The notes under the pieces: generated by a model
Seen by the model: the letters and a program-made list of their open reading frames with translations, nothing else
Told to the model about the DNA's origin: nothing
Database searches by the model: none
In this document: in pieces, positions 1 through 10,756 of the stretch
Position numbering within the stretch: position 1 is the first letter of the stretch
Layout: every line of letters starts with the position of its first letter
NCBI RefSeq assembly: GCF_025602895.1
Contig: NW_026516212.1
Location: forward strand, 496,001-560,000
DNA: 64,000 nucleotides
Direction of reading: 5' to 3'
Source: Polychytrium aggregatum
Taxonomy: Eukaryota > Chytridiomycota > Chytridiomycetes > Polychytriales
Position numbers and translations under genes: made by a program

Positions 1-431
1 CCGGTGTGCTGATCGTCAAGCTTCGTCGCGGACAGGAGATCAAACTGACGTGCATTGCGAAGAAGGGAACGGCCAAGGAGCATGCCAAGTGGTCGCCTGT
101 CACCGGCGTCGCCTTCGAATACGACCCCCACAACCGACTTCGACACACGACCTACTGGGTCGAGGACGATGTGAAGAAGGAATGGCCGCTGAGCGAATGG
201 GGCAAAACACAAGATGAGCCGGCCGACGACGAGCCCTTCGACTATTTGGCAAAGCCCGATACGTTTTACTTTGGCATCGAAGGAACCGGCGCCATTGAGC
301 CCAAGGACGCTGTCGTTGGCGGCCTGAACATCTTGATATCCAAGCTCAAGCTGCTGCAGCGATGTGTATCCGACATCATGCAGGAGGAGGAGGACGAGAA
401 GAACCGCGCGGGTGGCCAGAGACTTTATTAA
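1..431 (+). CDS. RPB3: RNA polymerase II subunit RPB3, 3' part (5' end outside window)
   Basis: C-terminal part of RPB3 (POLR2C), the alpha-like subunit that dimerises with RPB11 in the Pol II assembly platform. The frame is open from the window edge to a TAA at 429-431, about 142 residues. Family landmarks: an RRGQE stretch, a KKG...KEHAKW segment, GVAFEYDP, and then DDEPFDYLAKPDTFYFGIEGTGA followed by the alpha-like C-terminal helix. The tail is acidic (MQEEEDEK). The start codon and N-terminal zinc/dimerisation half lie before base 1, so the real CDS is longer. The frame enters from upstream; no start was chosen here. Confidence 0.93.
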   Translation, partial: GVLIVKLRRGQEIKLTCIAKKGTAKEHAKWSPVTGVAFEYDPHNRLRHTTYWVEDDVKKEWPLSEWGKTQDEPADDEPFDYLAKPDTFYFGIEGTGAIEPKDAVVGGLNILISKLKLLQRCVSDIMQEEEDEKNRAGGQRLY

Positions 432-1408
432 TGCCTCCCGGCCCCGGACCGTGGTGCCGAGGCTGTGTGTGTGCTCGACCTTATCGGACGACCAGGGATT
501 GCGATAATCCGTGCATGACGAACGGACCGACAGTGTCTTGGCTACGGCTTGACTATGGCCGCTGGTTTCTGGATGAGTTCTTTGCTGAATATACGAGAGG
601 CCGTTTGCAGTGTTTCCAGAGTGAACACCAGTCTGCCATCGCCTATGAGGACGATACCGTGACAGAGTGCCCGATACCGATTGCAAGTCAACTCATCCAA
701 AGGCCCATATCGATGCGCTGGAGATCGCAGATGCCATACCGACAGGAGGGAATGTCTCCGTGTGTCCATGCTCGAATATCGAGCCCATTCGACTGGGAGC
801 ACAGAGGTGCGATCCCACAAGACGAAACGGAGTACCTGTTCGGGTGGTGACAGCGATCGCTTTCTGCGTCCTGGAGGCACGCCCATCCATCACCAGAGAC
901 GCCGAAGACCCCACAACGGCGAACATCCAACCAAGATCCACATGGAGGCCAAGCCGTGTCGTGTGGAGCTGTCTGGACGGTCCAAAGCGTATTGGATCTC
1001 GAGAGTGTGTCCTCTTGACCGACAACAGGCAGTGGTTCGATTCTTAAATAGCGCAAATGGGTGCTGTCTCGTTTCGTTCTGAGCAAGCTGTATTTAGAGC
1101 ACAAATATAGAAAATACGAGGGCTAAGCTGCGGGCACACCTTGAGCGCCATCAAGGGGAGGCGACACGGGCCACACAGGAGACTATGTATGAGATCGTTG
1201 TTGGTCTGGAAGGGCGGCCGTCAAGGGCTACTTTGGAGAATAATGAAACGCTTGAACAAATGCACTAAGCTTCAACCGTCCAAGCATACTGGCGGGTGCG
1301 CGAGCGTTGAGTCAATTTGGAAGTCGCCAGCTCGATACACTAGAGTCGACTTGACATGCTTGGTTACTGCCGGTGAAGGCGTGGTCGTTCGAGCTGTGGC
1401 CATGACGA
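432..1408. other. Intergenic, convergent 3' ends
   Basis: Lies between the RPB3 stop and the stop of the oppositely oriented monooxygenase. Overlapping open frames of 100-160 codons occur on both strands, but none resembles a protein family and they look like products of GC-rich sequence. I see nothing else in it. Confidence 0.6.
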
Positions 1409-3151
1409 TCAAGCGATCCAGGAGGCGAGCTTTCTGTTGGTTTCGGCGACGGGATCAAACAAGTTGCCGATGGCAGCAATGTAGCCATCGGGGCGGACGA
1501 GGATGTAGTCGGCGTGTCTCTGTCGAAGGACATGCTCAAAGCCATACTGGTAGTCGATCAGCACACTCATGCCCAGACTGCATCGGAGGCGATCGCCAAA
1601 TGGAATGACGGCGAAGCGGGCCACATTCGAGAGCTTGAGGAGCTGCAGTTGGCTGTTGATGCGGTCGATCTCGGCGACGCTCAGGCTTCGGGTGTGGGCG
1701 TACAAGAAGAACTTGAATCCCGTGGTCAGGGACAGAGCCCGGTAGAGACTGAGTCGTCCCGCCGTGGATTCGGGCAGATCGGAAAGAAGGTCAAGGTCGG
1801 GGAGCCTGTCGCCGGCCTGCAGTGCCGATTTGCTGGAGCGGCCTGTTATCCAGTTCCAGAAGCGGGAGAGCGGAGCCCATGCGGGCTTTGCACGGTAGTT
1901 GACGGCGATGCCCGCGATGCGTCTAAAGTATTCAACCTTGAGCGACTTGAGCATCGGGAGAATGAACAAGAACCCGCGGAGTCCCACACGGACCAGCCAC
2001 GAAGACGACATCACTCCCAAAATAAGGGTGTCGGTGACTCTGAGAACATCGGCACCGACGCGATGACGCTCCGGGTGGTAGGTGTCGAGGACCGAACTGG
2101 GGACCTGTCCCTTCAAGTACAAGGCCAGCTTCCAGCCGAGGTTGTATGAGTCCTGGATCGAGGTGTTGAGGCCCTGACCGCCCGCCGGAGAGTGCACATG
2201 AGCAGCGTCGCCAACCAGAAAGACGTTACCCTTGCGATAGGTGCCTGCCTGGCGCAGCTGGGAGCCAAAGACAGAGAGCCAGTGGGTCTCTTTGATGACG
2301 TAGCCGGTGTTGGTGAGGCTGTTGAGTGACGCCTGTATTTCCTCCTTGGTGACGACATGATCCTTGGGCAGGCGGCCCAGGCTCGGGTTGATAGTGATGA
2401 TTCGGAAGATGTTGCCGTCCATGGGGGCGATAAAGGCCATGCCCCGTCCAGGGGAGATCATGATGGGCCCATCGATGGCGAATCTGGACTGGTCGTCCAA
2501 GGTGACATCGGCGAGCAGGCCCGAGAACGCATAGTTCTTGCCCTCGAAGGAGATGCCAAAGAGCTCGCGGACTTTGCTGCGGGAACCGTCGGCACCACAC
2601 AGGAACTTGCACTGGATCGTGCGCTTCTGGTGTGGAGCCACCGTCGAGGCCACCGTGACAGTCACGGTCCCGTTCAGCTCGGCGGCATCGACAAGCTCAA
2701 TGCCTCGATGGACGGGCTGGCCCAGGTCCAGGAGGGCGTCCTCGAGGATCTGCTCGGTGACGACCTGCGAGATGCCGAGGACAAAGGGATATTTGGTGTA
2801 GGGCTGCAGCGGGTCGGTCTCGATATGGGTTATGGAGCGGATGCTCTTGCTCTTCTGGAAGTTGATCGAGGGAATGATATACCCAGAGTTGATGGCCTTC
2901 TCTGAGATTCTTGGATCGATCTGTTCAAAGGTCTCGACGGTTCTCGGATGGATGGCCAGGGCCCGAGAGAAGCTGGACTTTGTCTGGTGCTTCTCGATGA
3001 TGCAAACGTCGATTTCTCGGCGGGCCAGCTCGATCGCCAAGGCCAGGCCAGAGGGACCGCCTCCGACAATCATGACACTGACGGTGGAGGGCAAAACGGT
3101 GAGATCGGGGGCGTTTCCCGGGACGGAAGCTTGGGCGGAGCTGGAAGACAT
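1409..3151 (-). CDS. FAD-dependent aromatic-type monooxygenase
   Basis: Single-exon, 580 residues, starting at the ATG ending at 3151. Group A flavoprotein monooxygenase (PHBH/PheA-TfdB type), which typically hydroxylates aromatic or polyketide-like substrates with NAD(P)H and O2. Visible motifs: N-terminal Rossmann GGGPSGLALA at residues 30-39 with the acidic end of beta 2 about 20 residues on (CIIEKH), a CGADGSRSKVRE segment (the DG motif) in the middle, and the second FAD motif VGDAAHVHSPAGGQGLN near residue 315. The C-terminal third resembles the thioredoxin-like tail of phenol hydroxylases (an ILVRPDGYIA element near the end), as expected for a 550-600 residue enzyme. No signal peptide. 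The substrate cannot be deduced. It is the only intronless multi-domain gene among heavily split neighbours, so recent acquisition or retroposition is possible but unproven. Confidence 0.88.
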   Translation of the reverse strand: MSSSSAQASVPGNAPDLTVLPSTVSVMIVGGGPSGLALAIELARREIDVCIIEKHQTKSSFSRALAIHPRTVETFEQIDPRISEKAINSGYIIPSINFQKSKSIRSITHIETDPLQPYTKYPFVLGISQVVTEQILEDALLDLGQPVHRGIELVDAAELNGTVTVTVASTVAPHQKRTIQCKFLCGADGSRSKVRELFGISFEGKNYAFSGLLADVTLDDQSRFAIDGPIMISPGRGMAFIAPMDGNIFRIITINPSLGRLPKDHVVTKEEIQASLNSLTNTGYVIKETHWLSVFGSQLRQAGTYRKGNVFLVGDAAHVHSPAGGQGLNTSIQDSYNLGWKLALYLKGQVPSSVLDTYHPERHRVGADVLRVTDTLILGVMSSSWLVRVGLRGFLFILPMLKSLKVEYFRRIAGIAVNYRAKPAWAPLSRFWNWITGRSSKSALQAGDRLPDLDLLSDLPESTAGRLSLYRALSLTTGFKFFLYAHTRSLSVAEIDRINSQLQLLKLSNVARFAVIPFGDRLRCSLGMSVLIDYQYGFEHVLRQRHADYILVRPDGYIAAIGNLFDPVAETNRKLASWIA

Positions 3152-4117
3152 GCTGGTGTTGGTTGGGGTCTGGCGGACGCAAGAAGATTGGGATTATCAA
3201 GAGGCGGGCGGTCAGCATCATTGGACTTTTGGAGCAAACGAGCACCAGTCCGAGCGGACGAGTGGGCGGGCGCAATCAGCTGCGGAGCAAGAATCGGACG
3301 GATGCCACCAAAGGTATGAAGTGTGCGAGGCAGGACAGAGGGAACCACACGCTCATACCGTGGTAGCCAAGTGGTGTAGTGCGGTTAGATCATCGAAAGG
3401 CAGGCGGTGCCTTTTTTTATACGGAGGTCCTGGGGAAGTGCAAGCAATCCAAGGGGTCCAGCAAGTTTGGAGCGACGCGGGGAGCTGTGGGCAGCGGATG
3501 AGATGACTGCGACGCGCAGGAAGGGCGACGCGGGCGTTACGCCGGGGCCGAGACATGGAAGAGCACAACGGCATGGGTCATGGCCGAGTGACCAGAGGAG
3601 CGACAAGGATGCACAATTGGAGCCAATGGTCGGCCCGGTAAAACTGGGGAACTGGCGTGGGAGCGACGCAGGGCGACGGCCGTTGCGCAGGCAGCGATGG
3701 GAGATGCACACCGTGGTTGCGACTGGTGGCGCCTGGTGGCAACTGATGTGGCGACTGATGTGGCGATGATGCGGAAGAGTGTGGAAACAGTGTGGAAACA
3801 GTGTGGAAACGATACGCCAGTCACACGGCATGCATCAAGGATATCGACCGGGGATCTGGAAGGACCGGCAATTGATCAGCAGCACCACTTCCGCCGTTTG
3901 ACATTTGCGGGGCTGGTGCTCGGACAAGGCCGGGGCGGGCGATCCCGGAGAAACCAGGCGGGCGGATGTGTCAGCACCGAATCGAATGCGGCTCGAGCCA
4001 GCCGTCAAGGAGTCGATGTCCGCCTTGGTCGTGTCCATCAGCACCAGATCGACCGGCCCCTCGATCTGCTCATCCGTAAATCGGCCAGCCGACCAGCACC
4101 ACAGCCGACAGCTCGCC
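3152..4117. promoter_or_regulatory. Divergent intergenic region with short repeats
   Basis: Separates the start of the monooxygenase (-) from that of the FHA gene (+), so both promoters should lie here. It contains a three-copy tandem of an 11-nt unit (gtgtggaaaca) at 3779-3810 and a doubled ctgatgtggcga at about 3739-3765. No clear TATA box was seen. Frames within it lack recognisable domains. Confidence 0.4.
3779..3810. repeat. 11-nt tandem repeat, three copies
   Basis: The unit gtgtggaaaca is repeated without interruption about 310 nt upstream of the FHA start. TGTGGAAA-like cores can bind transcription factors, but that is only a guess. Confidence 0.7.
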
Positions 4118-4956
4118 ATGGTTGCGCGGAGAAGCACCCTGCCCAGAAAGGAGGTCCTGGCAACGAGAGAGCGCACACACCAGAGCGATGTCCTCGACAA
4201 GCAGCAGGAGTTCCGGGCCAGCCACGCCGGGCTGACTCTGGCCGAGCGGATGGGCCCGTGCCCGTTCCTGTTCCGCACAAACATGCAGGAGGCCGGCTTC
4301 TTCCCCTACAGCGCCGACATGCTCCCCCAAGACGCTGCTCCGATCCAGGCTTTCGCCAAGCTCGAATGTCCCCAGTTCTGCTACTACATTCGCAAGTTGC
4401 GGGTCACCATGGGCAGAGGGCTGCGCGAAGGTCCCAACCCGACCGACATTGATCTCGGACCGCACAAAGCCATTTCTCGTCGACATGCAATGCTCCAGTA
4501 CAACTTTGACGAGCAGCGGTTTGATTTGATTGTACTCGGAAAAAACGGCATTTCCGTCGACAATCGGCTCGTGCTGCCCTCCATGGGACCGTTTCCGCTA
4601 AAGCACAGGTAAGGCTCAAGCAACGGAGCCGCCCTCTGGAAGGCTGCGGGCCGGTAGTCGCATATCGTCGTCTCCGATGGTGTTGCTGCAGTCGTACTGA
4701 GCCGTTGCCGGACTCGCTTCACGGTTCCAGAGCGGTGCTGGCTTTCGGAAGCTTTTCCGCGACGTTCCTGCTCTGCACCGTCGATAACCCCAAGGATGCC
4801 CCGCTGGAGGCACAGACCTACGCCCTCAACCGAGATCCCGCCAAGGTCATTACCAACGAGTTCTTGGCTTCGACTCGATCAACATCTGTCGCCGATACGG
4901 CCTTGAGTCCTGCTCAGGGCCCACCAGCGAAGCGGCAAAGGGTTCAAAAGAATTGA
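4118..4956 (+). CDS. Small FHA-domain protein
   Basis: Two exons, 4118-4608 and 4731-4956, joined in phase; 238 residues. An FHA domain (phosphothreonine-binding beta sandwich) spans roughly residues 75-190. It starts with an AKLECPQFCYYI strand, then VTMGRG (Arg for phosphate contact), DIDLGPHKAISRRHA (the diagnostic SRRHA), and VLGKNGISVDN (the GKNG/N contact loop). Exon 2 supplies the last strands (LAFGSFSATFLL). The pattern is closest to the FHA of fungal Fhl1/forkhead co-regulators and FOXK, but no forkhead DNA-binding domain follows; the protein ends after a short basic AKRQRVQK stretch that could be a nuclear localisation signal. Intron 4609-4730 has GTAAGG and CAG ends. An alternative acceptor at 4691 would add 13 residues in frame. 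The start could also be upstream (in-frame 3905), but 4118 is the last ATG before the conserved part. Confidence 0.78.
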
Positions 4957-5617
4957 TCATTGGAGCCATACAACCCCCGACGAGCCAGAACACAGCGGGC
5001 ATATGGTGCGATACAGTTTTGGTTGGTCGGTCCAAATGTCACTCAGGGTTCACAACAGCACTCACAAAGCGAGACGAGATCGCCTGGTTTACAGCTCGCG
5101 GATTGTGTTTCTGTGCATCCAGAATACACTCATGAAAGCCTCATCTCCCCCAACGATCAGCTATATCACTGAGACCGGGCAGGACGACCCGAGACTTTTA
5201 GCCACCCCAGGAAAGCGGTCGGCTTGCTGTCCAACAGGATGCATCGTCAATGCATCCTGGCTACTTCTCGATGACGAGACTGTATCGAGGATAAGGAGTG
5301 GCCATCATATTTGTACTGAGAATGGTTGGTGCACATGGAGCGGCTCCGGCTGACCAACGGCAGTCAATCTGGGTCCCGAGAGTGTAATCGATGCCGGACT
5401 GGGAACTGGACGTGACCCGGAGAGTCGGCGAGAGCCGTGAGCGCAGAGTCGGTTTTGGTCCCCCACCGTCAGTACTACATGGCTTTGGTGATCCGCCATA
5501 TATTTCGAACGGAATATACCAAGCGATGAATTGGTGTTCAAGCAAGAAGAGACTCGTACGGAGCACAAGAGGAAAGAAACGACCTGATCAATCTATTGCT
5601 GAGTCACCGTCCGCTGA
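4957..5617. other. Intergenic, convergent 3' ends
   Basis: Between the stop codons of the FHA gene and the A-T-R reductase. No recognisable gene or repeat. Confidence 0.55.
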
Positions 5618-8600
5618 TCAGTTGCGGCCGGTGCGGGTGAAGATGCTGACTTCGGGATACTCGTCGTCCTTCAGCTCGCTCGACGGCTGGATGGGGTTGG
5701 GAAGGAAGTGAGCATGGTTCAAGTAGCTGAGACACTTCTTGGCGAGCACTGTGGTGGAGACACCGGGCGCCGAGTAGATCGAGCGGGTGTTGGCGTTGTC
5801 GAGCTTGAAGGACATGTCCATCATCATGTGCATGAGCGGGAACAGGGCATTTTGGTCGAACAAGGGGTTGGTGGAAAGGATGTACTTGAACTTTTCACGA
5901 GTTTCAAAGAGGACGGGCCAGCCAAAGGAATTGACAATCTCGAACAGCTTGGTCTCAGTGAGGATACTGTGGTGAGTGAGTGAGTGAGTGAGTGGGTAAT
6001 CATAGTCGGAATCCACCATCCACACCACAACATATCACACCATATCACACCACACATTCCTCACCTGTGCTCCGAGTCGCTGATGTGGAACACAAACTTG
6101 GACAGGGACTCCTCCGAGCCGGCAATCTCGGCAACCACCTTGGCGACATGGTCGACGGGATCCATGGTCAAGGTGACGGGAGTGGCATACGACGGAGCAA
6201 CACCGAGTTGGATGCATCCCTTGACATATCGCCAGATGTAGTCATCAGAGTTGGACACTGGAGCGATGGAGGTGTGAAGGTGTCAGTTGGTGTCAGTTGG
6301 TGGGTGAGTGGCACTTGACAATCGAGACCATCGATTCATGGCCAGTCCGTGGGAATGAATGAGACATTTCCACTACATCACACCACATCACATCACATCA
6401 AATTCGACTCACCTCCGTACTGGCTGTCGCCAGCAATGACGGCTGGGCGGATGATCGTCGCAGGCACTCCCCTCGATCGTGCCTTGTTGACCAGCTGCTC
6501 AGAGACCCACTTGGTCTGGCCATACCCGCCAGAGATGTTCCAGGCCGAGTAGATCGTCTCCTCGAGCGGCTTGTCTGCCTTCTTGGCCATCGGGATCGTG
6601 CCGATGGTCGAGATGTAGTGCAGCGGCTTCAGGTGGTGGGTTGTGGCCAGTCTCAGGGCCGTCGCAGTGCCGAGGACATTGGGTCCCTTGAGTCTGTCAT
6701 AGTCAAACAGCCAGTGAACCTCGGCGCCGTTGTGGACAATCATGTCGGTCTCCTCGCTGATCTCCTTCCATCGCTCGTCCGAGAGTCCCCACTTGTCCTG
6801 CGACAGGTTGCCGCACAGTCCAACGAGTCGAGGCTTGAGGTTGTGGTCAAGGAAGGCTCTCTGGCTCGGATCGAGGACCAGCTTCTGAGCCGTGCTGATG
6901 ATGCGCTCGACAGCCACCTGCTCGGTCGGGGCTCGGACCAGGCAGTAGATCTTGGCCCGAGGGAACTTGTGGGCCAGCTCAAAGACCAGGAAGGCACCGA
7001 GGAAGCCAGTGGCACCGGTCAGGACGATGCCGCGAGGGTCCTTGGGATAGACAAACGGAGGGAGACCCTCGGCCGTCACACTCGCATCGTCGAGCTTGGC
7101 GGCCTCGGCAGCCAGATGGACGGTCGGGGGAATCATCGGTCTGTCGTCGAGGATGTCGACAACCAACTGGGCGACATCAGTCGGTGTCATTCCGTTCGAC
7201 AGGAGGATAAGTGGCGAGACCTCGACATTGAACTCGTCCTTGATGGCGAGGGCCAGACGGCCGACACTCAGCGAGTCAAAGCCGACGCCGCCGATGTAGT
7301 AGTTGCGGCCGTCGAGGGCGGGGTTGTCGATGATCTGGCTGCCAAGTGTGGAGATCTTGGCGGCGGTGCGGGACAGGGGAGTGTTGACGATGTCAAGGGT
7401 TGGATAGACAACCGACTCGCCAAAGTACTTGGCATGCTCGGCGAAACGCCTAAGCTTCTTGAGGTCGCGCTTGCCCGAGTCATTGAAGGGGAGCTGGTGT
7501 AGTTGGAAGACGTTGTGGATCGGGAACTTGGCGACGTTCTCGAGGGTAAATAGCTCCTCGGTGCGGCGGATCATCTCGCTGGGAGTTACTTTGAAGCCTG
7601 ATCCCTTTCGAACGACGTAGAGCATCACGATCTCCTTCTCGGAGGTTTGGATAAAGGTACAGTCTGTGATGGTATCAGGCATATGCTTGAGAACCAACTC
7701 CTCGAGAGCATTGAGGTCGACATAGACGCCGTTGACCTTGATCTTCTGGTCGAATCTGGAGTGATGGTGTGAAGTGAGGGAGTGGATGACGTGAGTACTC
7801 GAGATGCAGGAGTTGGATGTGTCCTCAGGGTACCAGATATACACTCGTCATCGATAAGAGATGCAACACCCAGCCATCGACTCACCTTCCAACCACAGTG
7901 AACTGCTTCTCGTCAACCATCTCGACCCAGTCCATGGTGCAGACACGGGGCGAACCATCCTCGAGAAAGCCGAAGGGTGCGAGTTTGTTGTTTGGATCGG
8001 CGTTGACAAAGTTGGGGTGGTTCTTGATGGGATGATCCTTGTCGACGGCAAAGCCAAGCACGCCGCTCTTGGAGACACTCTGGTCGACAATGTTGCCCTC
8101 TTCGTCAAAGAGGAGGCATCTCACACCGGGTTTGGTCAGCTTGTAAACCAACTTGTCTGGAACGGTTTGGCTGCTGGCTGGAAGGCAGAATAAGGTGAAC
8201 GCACCAATCAGGATTGTCTGGAGCAAGAACAGTTGATGAATTTAGTATCAAATCGTTGTGCTACTACGACAAGCAAATACTCACCTCGCTGGAGACATAT
8301 GCAGACATGATTTCGGCCTTAGGAAATGCCTTCTTGACCTGTGCCACCACGTTCGCTGGAACGAACTCCGAGCCCAGGCCGATCTTTCTCGTTTTCGTCC
8401 ATTTGACATCGGTATTCTGAGTCTGAGCGACACTGATGATCATCTTCATGAGCGAGGGCGTCTAAGAGGAGTGTATCAGAGGACAATCTGTCAGCACTGG
8501 AATGAAAGGCGGTTTGCCATCAATGCATACCCCTTACCAAATACAAATACCAAACACCATCTTCGAGCATTCTGATGATGCTCTTGACTTTGTCGACGGT

Positions 8601-10194
8601 GTTGGGTGTGGGCTCGGGTATCCAAACGGATCCTTTGAGGCTCAAGGTGCATAGCATTATAGTGAGAGTGGCGCTAAACGAAGGTGCCTGATTGCCATTC
8701 CGTGTTAGTTCTCATGCATGGATGGCTCAACACTGTCGCTCAGAATCGTGTCTTACCTGGCACAGCCCAGTACGTATATACTGAAGTACCAGCGCACCTC
8801 GGCCAGAAATTGCACCAGTATGAGGGAACTTGTATCTGATGAACCACAAAAAGGTACTGAGAGTTAGATCCTTCATTCGATCCGAGTTAGCAATACGGCT
8901 GCAATGCCATGAGTCACTTACGTCTTCGGGATGCCTGTTCGGTTGATTAGGGAGCAGCATCGAGACACAGAGGTCAGACACATTTCCAACCGGTGCTTCA
9001 TTGTCTGTCATCTACTGTCGCAACCGCTAGAGCTCAACTTCCCATGCTCGACCTTTGTGGCTGGACCTTGGCTTATCAGCAATCCCAGGCACTCGCGAGA
9101 TGCCGGGGACCACGGGGTCCTGATGGCTAGTGCGCCGCCACGGCGGCGCACAATAAAGAAAGAAAAAAAAATCCCAGGCACTCGCATACTCCTCTCACAT
9201 ACCAGTTGTTCCAGATGTTCCTAAATAGGCAATAAACTCATCAAGGGGCTCACAGACATCGAGGGACGGGGATGGAATGTCGTCCAACACCGGGAAGGTG
9301 GCAGCATCGACCAGGGTCACGCCTTCGGTGCGGCCGGGCTTGGTGTGGTGGTGGAGGATGTACTTGATCGCATGTCTGTCGGTTGGTGGCGATGTGAGTG
9401 TCAGGATCTCAGTCGACCAGCCCAGAAGAGAAGCTGGCTCGATTCAAACCCCGGACCAGCCTGCTCATCCTAACGATAGCAACCAGCACTAACCTCTCGC
9501 ACAGGGCCTTGCGGGCTGCAGGAGGCAGGTTGAGGGCAAGGTTGAGTGTTTTCCTGGATGGAGTTCAAAGGACAGGTGAGACTCGACCCTTGACATGGCA
9601 CGGAGCAAGGGTTGAACATGTCCCTTGCCTGAGCCCGTCCTCACGACTCCATATCACAACAGCATTTATCACACAGCAACAGACCAGAGATACTCACTTG
9701 CCAAGCATCCACAAGGCGAACGAGAAGATCACCCAGCTGGCTTCGGCCTCACAGAAGGTGCCGATGACGTCGTGGCCGTCGTCGTTCCAGCCAGGGAGAG
9801 CCTTGAGGGCCTGGGCGATGGAATAGGCTTGCTTCCACACCTGGAGATAGCTGAGTCGCTCCGAGGCACCGTTCTCGTATGTGTTGATCAAGAGGGCATC
9901 GGGCTCATCGCGAGCAGTGTTGATGAGACACTCGACGGGATGGAGCCAAGGGCCAAACGGATCGGGCGGAGGAGGGAACTTTGGCTGCTGGGAAACAGGG
10001 GTCTGGGTCCGGGGTTGAGTGTCAGCAGATTGGGCGACGACATCCTGGGTCTGCTCGGAGACAGGAGGCTGGCTCTGTTGGGCTGCTGGTGGGTGGGTCT
10101 GCTGGTAGAGGGAGATAGGGGTCTGCTGGGAGACATCTCGGCCGTCGACCGGGTCTGAAGACCCTCCAAAACAACAGGAGATGGCCCTGAGCAT
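5618..10194 (-). CDS. NRPS-like carboxylate reductase (adenylation-thiolation-thioester reductase)
   Basis: Eleven exons (-): 10194-9698, 9553-9494, 9375-9203, 8934-8922, 8835-8757, 8687-8538, 8461-8285, 8217-7886, 7755-6413, 6257-6065, 5966-5618; phases match and give 1121 residues. An adenylation (AMP-binding) domain fills about residues 60-600: its P-loop TSGTTGIPKT is assembled from exons 3, 4 and 5, and KVNGVYVDL plus NDSGKRDLKKL mark its end. A carrier domain follows, with GGVGFDSLSVG near residue 649 (Ser for phosphopantetheine), then an NAD(P)-binding thioester reductase domain with VLTGATGFLGAFLV near 735 and a YGQTK catalytic pair near 903. Enzymes of this A-T-R order activate a carboxylic acid, load it on the carrier and release it reductively as aldehyde or alcohol. 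It lacks a condensation domain and is shorter than Lys2 (about 1400), so it is probably not the lysine enzyme. The N-terminus is Pro/Gln-rich. Exon 4 is only 13 nt. A gene on the opposite side of the FHA gene encodes a flavin monooxygenase. Confidence 0.9.
9081..9185 (+). mobile_element. Short retroposed element with A-rich tail and 16-bp target-site duplication
   Basis: A 16-bp direct repeat (aatcccaggcactcgc) at 9081-9096 and 9170-9185 brackets a 73-nt insert (9097-9169). The insert contains two perfect hairpins (9107-9111 with 9116-9120; 9130-9139 with 9142-9151) and ends in an AATAAA-containing A-rich tail directly before the second repeat. This is the signature of LINE-driven retroposition of a short structured RNA. 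It sits in an intron of the A-T-R reductase (intron 8935-9202) in antisense orientation to that gene, so the protein is unaffected. No clear tRNA B box is visible, so the parent RNA is unknown. Confidence 0.72.
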
Positions 10195-10756
10195 GGCGGA
10201 GAGGCGGGGTGAGGGCGACGAAGGTGTTGATGCCAAAGCCAGATGGGGGCAGGAGAGCGAGGAGGGAGCTGAAAGGGCGAAACGAGACAACGACGACGAG
10301 GGGAAAGGGCGAGGGGAGAGCCTTTTGTCGTCTGGGCAGCCAGGGGAAAGCGCCTTTGGCCTGGCTGCTAGCCAAATTGCATTGAATAAGTGCTCTTGCT
10401 TTCTCTCGGGGTGCTGAGTCTGCCAGCGTGACCGGCTCTGTGCCCGGGCGGTGGGTGTGGCTGGTTGCCCCTCGATGCTGTGCTGTTGCCTCGCCCAGCA
10501 ATGCCTTGCTGTTTCCCCTCTTGGCCAGTGATTGGTCCATCCGACCAGAACACGTGTTCGGGTTTGACACTTCCCAAACTGTAAAGGTCATATCCAATGG
10601 CCCGACACTCCCTGCGTCCTCGACACTGCTTTCCTCGTCGTCGCTGACACGATTCGATTGATCGAGGTCATCGGCAGCGAGCACCGAAGCATCTCCGGCC
10701 AGGATGGAGTCTACGATTGATTGGGATCCCAAGAGTAGGTCCTCGTGAAAGGCATA
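10195..10756. promoter_or_regulatory. Upstream region of the A-T-R reductase
   Basis: Between the reductase ATG (10194) and the stop of a doubtful gene at 10757. Purine-rich on the + strand around 10200-10330. No definite promoter motif. Confidence 0.35.

Noticed and set aside
5618-10194. Lys2 alpha-aminoadipate reductase
   Set aside because: Same domain order, but the protein is about 280 residues shorter than Lys2 and begins directly with the adenylation domain; the more general NRPS-like label is safer.
10195-10732. Minus-strand frame with an acidic Ser/Asp start (MGSQSIVDSIL-like)
   Set aside because: No splice link to a domain and overlaps the promoter of the reductase; could be an upstream exon but nothing supports it.
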